A DNA stretch of 12,201 nucleotides from NCBI GenBank assembly GCA_027596195.1, contig JADGJG010000817.1, positions 1-12,201 on the forward strand, given 5' to 3'. The notes under the pieces were generated by a model. That model had not been told where the DNA came from. It ran no database searches and was given only the letters and a program-made list of their open reading frames with translations. The DNA comes from Podochytrium sp. JEL0797 (lineage: Eukaryota; Chytridiomycota; Chytridiomycetes; Chytridiales; Chytriomycetaceae). Positions 6,894 through 12,201 of this stretch are shown piece by piece. Each line of letters opens with the position of its first letter. The first letter of the stretch is position 1. The position numbers and the translations under genes were made by a program.

Positions 6894-9125
6894 TTACTGC
6901 AACAAAACAAGAAGCCGCTCACTCTGCTTCTGCGGTAACCGATACCCAGCCTCTGATCTCTGCTGTTCCATCGCAATCCAACCTTCCAGTGTTTGAACCA
7001 CAAGCGCGCGTTGGTCCGCGTTAAACCACTGATGAACTGTATACGCGAGGTCCAAGAGTGTCGAGACGGTATAATACATCTGAATTTTGGCAACGTTATG
7101 AGTTGCAGACAAAAATCAATAGACATATCCTTCCAAAAAAAACTCACATGCACAAGCACCCCATCCAAATCCCCCACCCCTCCATCTCCCGCTTCCCTCC
7201 ACTTCATCACAATCTTAAACGGATTCTGAATCCCTTCCATCAAAAAAACACACACATCCACGACCTCTTCGACCCCGATCGTGAGATGCGCAATCGACGC
7301 GTTCATGAATCGCAGGACGAGGCTGAAGGATTGAAAGAGTTCGAGGGTCTGTGAGGGGGTAGCGGTTTCGTCGTCGAGGAGGTGGAGGAATGTGTTCCAT
7401 AGTTGGAGGGATGCATCGCAATACAGACGGGTTTCCAAACTTGCGGGATTTCCCATCGTCGCTGACGCCGCGTTGGTCCAAATCCACCGCGCAACGCCCT
7501 TCTCGAATCCGTCAGGTTCCGCCCCCGAAGATGCAACCATCCAGTCGCGTTGAAGATGAGCATGTCCCGCCGCGTAAAGCTTTTCAGTCTCCTTGTGCAT
7601 GAGGAGCTGCGCGAGTGTCCCGCAGAAAGTGCAGAGGGCAAGGTCTTGTGGGTTTTGCGATAGGATTTGGAAAAGGAGGTGGATCCAGTGGGTCAGAATT
7701 TCGTGGTGAACTGTGTGTGTGCGTGTTTTTTTTGGATTGGTTGGGTAAGTGAAATGGGGGCCTCTTTTCCGCCCGTCGGGTTTCCCCAAAAGCAATGTTT
7801 ACCTTCATCGCTCAAAACAACAAAGACTTCCAGAACCAAGAGTTTCGCAACCAAATTCTCCATCCCCACCACCGCTTCAAACAAGGCCCGTTCAAACCCA
7901 TCGACCCACATCTCGGCAGGCACACTGCACTCGGCAAACACAACCATCGACGCGACCAAATGCACATACAGCGTTGACGACTCATACGGCATCAACAGAC
8001 TCTGCGGGTTCAACGAATCGATAATATTGAGGAAACATGCAAAAGGTTGTTGCTGGGTTGGGGAGTGAACGAGCATTTCGGGTGCAATTGTTGATGAGAC
8101 GGAGAGTGTCAAGGAAACGAGGTAAATCACGGCAACGGCCAATTGGTCTTGAGAAACAGAGGTTGTATCGATATCGAGAACGGGGTGTCCACACGACAGT
8201 TCATCCGCCGACAAGAGGTTCGTGACAAACACGAGTTTATGGGACGGATTCGATTCCCCAGCGCGGTCAAGCAGAGAATGCAGGATGTGATTGATTCCGA
8301 GGGAAAATACGGATTTGAAGTCGGGTTCTGTTTGGATGTTGTTGGTGAAGGCTTGGAGGGTCGCGGAGAGGAGGAAACAGGCGAGGGCGGTGCATGCTTT
8401 TTCGGGGAGTGGGTGGGACGCGTTCAGGAGGATGGAGTTGAGGGGGACAAAGAGCTTGGCGATGATGAAGAAGCGTTGGGGGATCGGCGCGTTTTGGGCA
8501 AAGTGGCGTTGGATGGCGGCGAGGAGGTCGGTCTGTTGAGTGGAGAGTGAGGACGGTACAATCCTATCGGGTCAAAGATGCGTACAAACAGCAGCGAATC
8601 GAAGGCATCTTCGTTCTTGAACAGATGGGTTGCTGTTGCCTTGACAATGGCCACGAGGTTCTTTGGGGTCGCGTGTTTGAGCACCTTGTTGGCCATTGCG
8701 CGACAAAGGGCGGCGCCGCACTCTTTGCTGAGGCCCCATTGCGGCGCATTTCGGCGAACTGCGACGAGTAAAGACAGGAGGAGGTCTAGGGAGGTGTTAG
8801 ACTGTTTCCTAGGGAACTACTAGGCGTCTCTAGGGATCCTTCCTAGGAAACCACTAGTCACCTAGACACGGGACACTCTGCGCGGCTTCGACGCTGCGCC
8901 AGGCGAGAAGCGCTGCGTTGAGCTAGGGCGTGTGAGAGTGGACCAAGACAGCGGCCTAGGCAGAAAGCGACTCACCACGCAGCCCACGGTGCGCGCGTCC
9001 AAGGCAAAGCCAAACGACGACGGCAGAGACCTTCTCGCAAGTGCTGCTAAGAGTTCTGCGTTGTCGCCCTTTCCGTGGTTGTGCCGCAGCGTGGTTAGGG
9101 CATCGTTTTCGTTGGCAAACTGCAT
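6894..9125 (-). CDS. Helical-repeat protein, possible FIRRM/C1orf112 (DUF4487) homologue
   Basis: Five exons: 8976-9125, 8586-8801, 7803-8532, 7148-7710, 6894-7079 (1845 nt, 614 residues, frame intact). Introns are 174, 53, 92 and 68 nt; donors are GTGAGT, GTACGC, GTAAAC and GTGAGT, and acceptors end ACAG or TTCAG. The protein is a run of Leu/Ala-rich amphipathic helices typical of HEAT/ARM solenoids, for example SLDLLLSLLVAVRRN, AIVKATATHLFKNEDAF, LVASMVVFAECSVP, ALFEAVVGMENLVAKLL, HHEILTHWIHLLFQIL and LLDLAYTVHQWF. No transmembrane or catalytic motif is seen. The stretch from ALFEAVVGMENLVAKLL through HHEILTHW resembles, by memory only, the central part of vertebrate FIRRM, a partner of the FIGNL1 ATPase in RAD51 turnover. 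That protein is longer (about 850 residues), so the match is tentative; any other ARM/HEAT family remains possible. Start ATG 9125 is the first in-frame ATG; a GTG upstream would add 20 residues. Confidence 0.7.
8786..8960. repeat. CTAG-rich segment in intron 1 of the helical-repeat gene
   Basis: Nine CTAG tetramers occur between 8786 and about 8959, eight of them inside the 174-nt intron (8802-8975). Several form palindromes such as TTCCTAGGAA. The intron is more than twice as long as most others here. The composition recalls the CTAG repeat in intron 1 of the DTL-like gene at 1168-1210. Confidence 0.6.
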
Positions 9126-9349
9126 CGTGTTGAATGTTTTGCAAAGGAGTTCGGACAAATCTCGCTTCTCACTTTTTTTAATCACACCAATACAAAAGAA
9201 GGAATACTCTGATCATACGCATTCTCTTCTGACTCTTCATGCTCATAAAAGCGTGAGAACCTCAAGCCACGCGTTTGCGTCATGACTTATTGTTCGCCAG
9301 AACGTGAAATCTGATTGGAATGCCGCGTTTTTGATTCAAAACGCGACCC

Positions 9350-9368
9350 ATTGTTCTGCAAAGACAAT
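9350..9368 (+). promoter_or_regulatory. ATTGT-N9-ACAAT inverted repeat upstream of first ML gene
   Basis: ATTGT (9350-9354) and ACAAT (9364-9368) are separated by 9 nt and end 16 nt before the TATA box. Both half sites, the spacer length and the distance to TATA are kept in the second copy (10987-11005) although the surrounding bases have diverged. ATTGT/ACAAT cores are typical of HMG-box factors in fungi; the factor is unknown. Confidence 0.5.
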
Positions 9369-9384
9369 AGAAAACTAAGAGCAG

Positions 9385-9392
9385 TATAAATA
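9385..9392 (+). promoter_or_regulatory. TATA box of first ML gene
   Basis: TATAAATA lies 60 nt upstream of the ATG and is matched by an identical element upstream of the paralogue. Confidence 0.7.
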
Positions 9393-9444
9393 GACCCCAC
9401 TGAATCCCTTTCTTTTCTTCACAAGCTTTAAAAAATCTTAAACA

Positions 9445-10022
9445 ATGCAATTCTCCACTCTCCTCGCCACCCTCCTCTCCTCCACCGTAATAGCCCTCCC
9501 CTTTCTCCTCGAGGCCAGACAACAATCCGGAACAAGCGTTCTCTCAACCGGATGGACGTTTTGCCCCTCCAACGGGGGCTACGCCGGAATTTTCAACCTC
9601 CAAATCTCTCCATACCAACCACCGCAATCCATTTCGGTTCAATGGAACGGAGCGAGTACTTCGACTGTTCAAGTGTCTTCGGGGTCTGTGAACTTTACGT
9701 ACGCGTTGTTGGACCCGAATGGATCGGGCAACACCTTGCTCAGGAATACCAAGGTTTGCTTTCCCAGCTTTCCCCACTTCCCCCCCCTTATTCTTCTTAT
9801 TCACTCGACTAATCGATATCCCTCCTCCAGTTGTACGATCTCTGCGCGTTGCCCGGAATGACATGCCCGATAAACCCCGTCAACGCACAACTCAACTTTC
9901 AGCTCCCGCCGCCCACGGTGGCCAAGTCGAGCTCCGGGTTGAACGCGGCCGTGACCATCACCGTGTACGATCAAGTCAAGAACATTTACCTGTGTGTCAC
10001 GAACCCGAGTTATTCTGTTTAA
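9445..10022 (+). CDS. Secreted ML-domain (NPC2/PG-PI transfer protein-like) lipid-binding protein, copy 1
   Basis: Two exons, 9445-9753 and 9831-10022, with a 77-nt phase-0 intron (donor GTTTGC, branch GACTAAT, acceptor CTCCAG). The 166-residue product starts with a signal peptide (MQFSTLLATLLSSTVIA) and a short LPFLLEARQQSG pro-like segment. The rest fits an ML (MD-2-related lipid-recognition) fold: an early FCPSNGG, the ISPYQPP segment equivalent to the family's ISPxPP, LYDLCALPGMTCPI and a final NIYLCVTN. Four cysteines at about 40, 108, 115 and 158 would form the two usual disulfides (40-158, 108-115). Fungal relatives bind phospholipids or sterols outside the cell or in the vacuole; ligand here is unknown. 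The gene is a tandem paralogue of the one at 11088. Start context AAACAATG is good. Confidence 0.8.
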
Positions 10023-10919
10023 ATTTTTTTTTTTCTTGAAAGAATAGATTCACTTTGAACAATTTTACTTATTATTTTATTTCTTGTAGAATTAAAACTT
10101 TTTTGTATTCCTTGCCAGCTTGTACTCGGTCGACTTAAATGCTCTTTATTTTTCCTCTGTCCCTCACGGACATGGTGAAGCACTGCTTGCTAAAAGGAAA
10201 AAGGAAGATTTACGACAGTACCATGATTCAGCACTCTTATGTAGCGTCAGATGGTAAGGTGACCTAAAAAAAAAGAGCATTCAAGATTGTTGTAACAGGA
10301 ACTTCAGCCTGTTAGCGTACAGAGTAACAGTCTCGCATATTGTAGTGTACGCTTTCATTTATTGATAGAAAGTCTGCGTGTAAATCACCCTTCTCTCCTT
10401 CAACAATAAGAATATATAATATACGAGTACTGCGTATGTCGTTATCCAATGAACCTTATGGTGTAGTAAATTTGGACGATATACTTCGCAATGTGTGTTT
10501 GTTGAATTAAAGAATAGAAGAGTAGTTGATGAACACTAGATTTGACACGCGTGAAATGACGCTTCAACAAAGCTGTTCATCCGATACTGTTTCAATCTCG
10601 ATTAAAAAACGAATTTGGTATAGACGAGAAATGTCGTTGAACAGCATCCTGAATTCTACTTACCTTACCCCACATCATTTATAATGGGCACGCATAGCCT
10701 TATTGTTTTTGGAAGAGAACGGGAGAATTCGGCACAGACTCTGACAGGGACAGGGGGAAAGAAATAACTTCTCTTGACAAGTCTAAACCATCCTACGATT
10801 GGAGAAGCCACAATGTTTTGCCAAAATAAAACAAATCTATCTCGCGTTCGAATACTGTGTTGTTTTTCTTCAACCGTAACACCAACGAGGACGACATTTT
10901 TACTGACATTTTTATAGAC
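10023..10919. other. AT-rich spacer between the two ML paralogues
   Basis: No open frame of note and no tRNA or rRNA is seen in about 900 nt. The right end (about 10818-10870) resembles the 3' flank of the second ML gene (about 11773-11840): both have GCCAAAATAAA, CAAA-TCTATC, TCGAATAC or TGAAATAC, and TGTGTT followed by T-rich sequence. In copy 2 this block is only about 90 nt after the stop, while here it is about 800 nt after the copy 1 stop. The 10030-10810 segment is therefore either an insertion in copy 1 or lost from copy 2. An AATAAA occurs at 10825-10830. Confidence 0.55.
10293..10353. other. Pair of adjacent perfect hairpins
   Basis: TAACAGG (10293-10299) pairs with CCTGTTA (10308-10314) around an 8-nt loop. 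AGCGTACA (10314-10321) pairs with TGTACGCT (10346-10353) around a 24-nt loop. They share one base at the junction. Function unknown; could be a structured RNA, a protein-binding site or chance in an otherwise featureless spacer. Confidence 0.45.
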
Positions 10920-11087
10920 TTATTGTTCTTCTCCAAGCCGGAAATCTGATTGGAACACCGCGTTTTTCAACTCAAAAAGGCCACCTATTGTTCTGCCAAC
11001 ACAATGGAACGCTAAGAACAGTATAAATACGCTCCTCTCAAACGGACCCTTTCTTTCCTCACAAGCTCAAAACTCAATCCCCAAACA
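10920..11087 (+). promoter_or_regulatory. Duplicated promoter of second ML gene
   Basis: This block is collinear with 9285-9444. It keeps the CTTATTGTTC start, GAAATCTGATTGGAA (10941-10955, inverted CCAAT), CCGCGTTTTT, the ATTGT-N9-ACAAT repeat at 10987-11005 and the TATA box at 11022-11029, with the repeat-to-TATA spacing unchanged at 16 nt. The TATA box is 66 nt before the ATG. Confidence 0.65.
11022..11029 (+). promoter_or_regulatory. TATA box of second ML gene
   Basis: TATAAATA, preceded by AACAG and in the same position as in the first ML promoter. Confidence 0.7.
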
Positions 11088-11685
11088 ATGCAATTCACCA
11101 CCCTCCTCGCTTCCACCGCCCTCCTCCTCTCCTCCACCACAACCGCACTCCCTTTCCTCCTCGAAGCCAGACAACAATCCGGAACAAGCGTCCTCACTCC
11201 CGGGTGGTCGTTCTGCCCTTCCAACGGGGGATATGCGGGCATTTTCAACCTCCTCATCTCTCCGTATCAACCACCGCAGCCCATCTCGGTTCAATGGAAT
11301 GGAGCGAGTACTTCGGATATTGAAGTGACTTCGGGGTCTGTCAACTTTACGTACGCGTTGTTGAACCCGAATGGATCGGGCAACATTTTGCTCAAGAATA
11401 CCAAGGTTTTGCCACCCCCCCGTTCCCTTTTCACTATTCGCTAGTTCATGTTGTTAATCACCTATCCAACATCCCCTTACCCAACATCCCCAGCTGTATG
11501 ATCTCTGCACGTTACCTGGAATGAATTGCCCAATCGACGCTGTCAACGCGCAACTCAACTTCCAGCTGCCGCCGCCCACGGTGGCCAAGTCGAGTTCGGG
11601 GTTGAACGCGACCGTCACGATTACAGTGTATGATCAAGTCAAGAACATTTACTTGTGTGTCACGAACCCGACTTATTCAGTTTGA
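11088..11685 (+). CDS. Secreted ML-domain lipid-binding protein, copy 2
   Basis: Two exons, 11088-11405 and 11494-11685, with an 88-nt phase-0 intron (donor GTTTTG, acceptor CCCCAG) at the same position as in copy 1. The product is 169 residues: signal peptide MQFTTLLASTALLLSSTTTA, the same LPFLLEARQQSGTSVL segment, then the ML fold with cysteines at about 43, 111, 118 and 161. Exons are strongly conserved between the copies while introns are not alignable, which indicates selection on both proteins. Changes are mainly conservative (for example TVQVSSGS to DIEVTSGS, CALPGMTCPI to CTLPGMNCPI). Relative to copy 1 it has three extra residues, all within the signal peptide. Ligand unknown. Confidence 0.8.
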
Positions 11686-12025
11686 TTTTTTTTCTGTCTT
11701 TTGTATTGTTTCGTGTTTGTTGTTCCTTTTTTTTACTTTTTTGATATCAAGTTGCGGAATCTCGGATAAATTTGGCCAAAATAAATCAAAATCTATCGTC
11801 TACTTAAAGTTCTCTCGGGTTTGAAATACTTGTGTTTTTTTTCGTTGTTCGCCTGTCAGCCTGCTGTCAGCCCGTGTCACCACAAAGGAAACAAAAGAAT
11901 GGCTTTCACTTGTTTCTATTTATTTCTTCTTGTGCTTCACAAACTCTTTCAAAGCAACACTCCCGTCCGTAAATCCTAAACATCATAAATTAAAAGCATT
12001 CGTTTAACGCGTTGTCTGAGCACCA
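11686..12025. other. 3' flank of second ML gene
   Basis: No gene is seen. The stretch is T-rich directly after the stop (typical of fungal 3' UTRs), has AATAAA at 11780-11785, and the block 11773-11840 has a relative at 10818-10870. It then runs into the homopolymer at the window's right edge. Confidence 0.5.
11780..11785 (+). terminator. Candidate polyadenylation signal of second ML gene
   Basis: AATAAA about 95 nt after the stop codon, within a conserved block shared with the flank upstream of this gene. Confidence 0.45.
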
Positions 12026-12082
12026 CCCCCCCCCCCCCCCGCCCGGGGGGGGGCGGGGGGGGGGGGGTGGGGGGGGGGCCGG

Positions 12083-12120
<38 letters not shown>

Positions 12121-12139
12121 CTCGGGGGGGGGGGGGGGG

Positions 12140-12174
<35 letters not shown>

Positions 12175-12201
12175 GGGGCGCGGGTGGGCACTTGGCGGGG
12201 G
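12026..12201. repeat. C/G homopolymer edge, probably assembly artefact
   Basis: A run of 15 C is followed by GCCC and then about 150 nt of G with rare C, T or A interruptions to the end of the window. No telomere-like unit (such as TTAGGG) is present. The C-to-G switch would fold back on itself. Most likely a low-quality contig end; the long proline or glycine frames it produces are not genes. Confidence 0.75.

Larger units (their letters stand above)
9126..9444. promoter_or_regulatory. Divergent promoter region between the helical-repeat and first ML gene
   Basis: The start codons of the minus-strand gene (9125) and the plus-strand ML gene (9445) are 319 nt apart. The ML half (9285-9444) is duplicated upstream of the second ML gene. 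It includes GAAATCTGATTGGAA (9306-9320, inverted CCAAT), an ATTGT-N9-ACAAT inverted repeat and a TATA box. The half next to 9125 shows no clear TATA on the minus strand. Confidence 0.6.

Noticed and set aside
10845..10860. GTTCGAATAC as a tRNA B box
   Set aside because: No A box, anticodon stem or acceptor pairing can be found at suitable distance.
12026..12201. Telomere or long poly-proline gene at the right edge
   Set aside because: No telomeric unit is present, and the proline frame is just translated homopolymer.

Overview
The window looks like nuclear DNA of a compact fungal genome. Genes are densely packed and split by short GT-AG introns, mostly 52 to 95 nt, with CTNAY-type branch points. 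The content includes tandem secreted ML-domain proteins, a ZNF511-like zinc-finger protein and a CDT2/DTL WD40 protein that Saccharomyces lacks. I suspect an early-diverging (chytrid-like) fungus; this is inference, because no rRNA or marker gene is present. All exon models were built by hand from splice signals, reading phase and protein logic.

Layout, left to right. The minus strand carries almost everything up to 9.1 kb: (1) the 5' part of a DTL/CDT2 gene (1-1302, running off the left edge); (2) a broken phytanoyl-CoA dioxygenase-like copy with a duplicated exon (1674-2086); (3) unassigned exon-like fragments (2302-3097); (4) a small secreted Ala/Pro-rich protein (3341-3773) whose 3' end lies in a tandem duplication; (5) a six-exon secreted repeat precursor (4365-5193); (6) a ZNF511-like C2H2 protein (5429-6862); (7) a five-exon helical-repeat protein, possibly FIRRM/C1orf112-like (6894-9125), ending only 31 nt before the ZNF511-like start codon. 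The plus strand carries two tandem paralogous ML-domain secreted proteins (9445-10022 and 11088-11685) with duplicated promoters. The window ends in about 175 nt of nearly pure C/G homopolymer, probably an assembly edge.

The most interesting locus is 4365-5193. Its predicted 146-residue product has a signal peptide, two copies of the core RRDANPKPWRFDTGSEE each on its own phase-0 exon, dibasic sites before each copy and an Arg-rich dibasic C-terminal region. The two core copies differ by six base changes, all silent. This is the layout of a Kex2-processed repeat peptide precursor (pheromone or signalling peptide). I recognise no family for it.

Functional links are loose. DTL and the possible FIRRM-like protein both belong to genome maintenance. 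The secreted precursors and the ML proteins belong to the secretome. The minus-strand genes do not form an operon.
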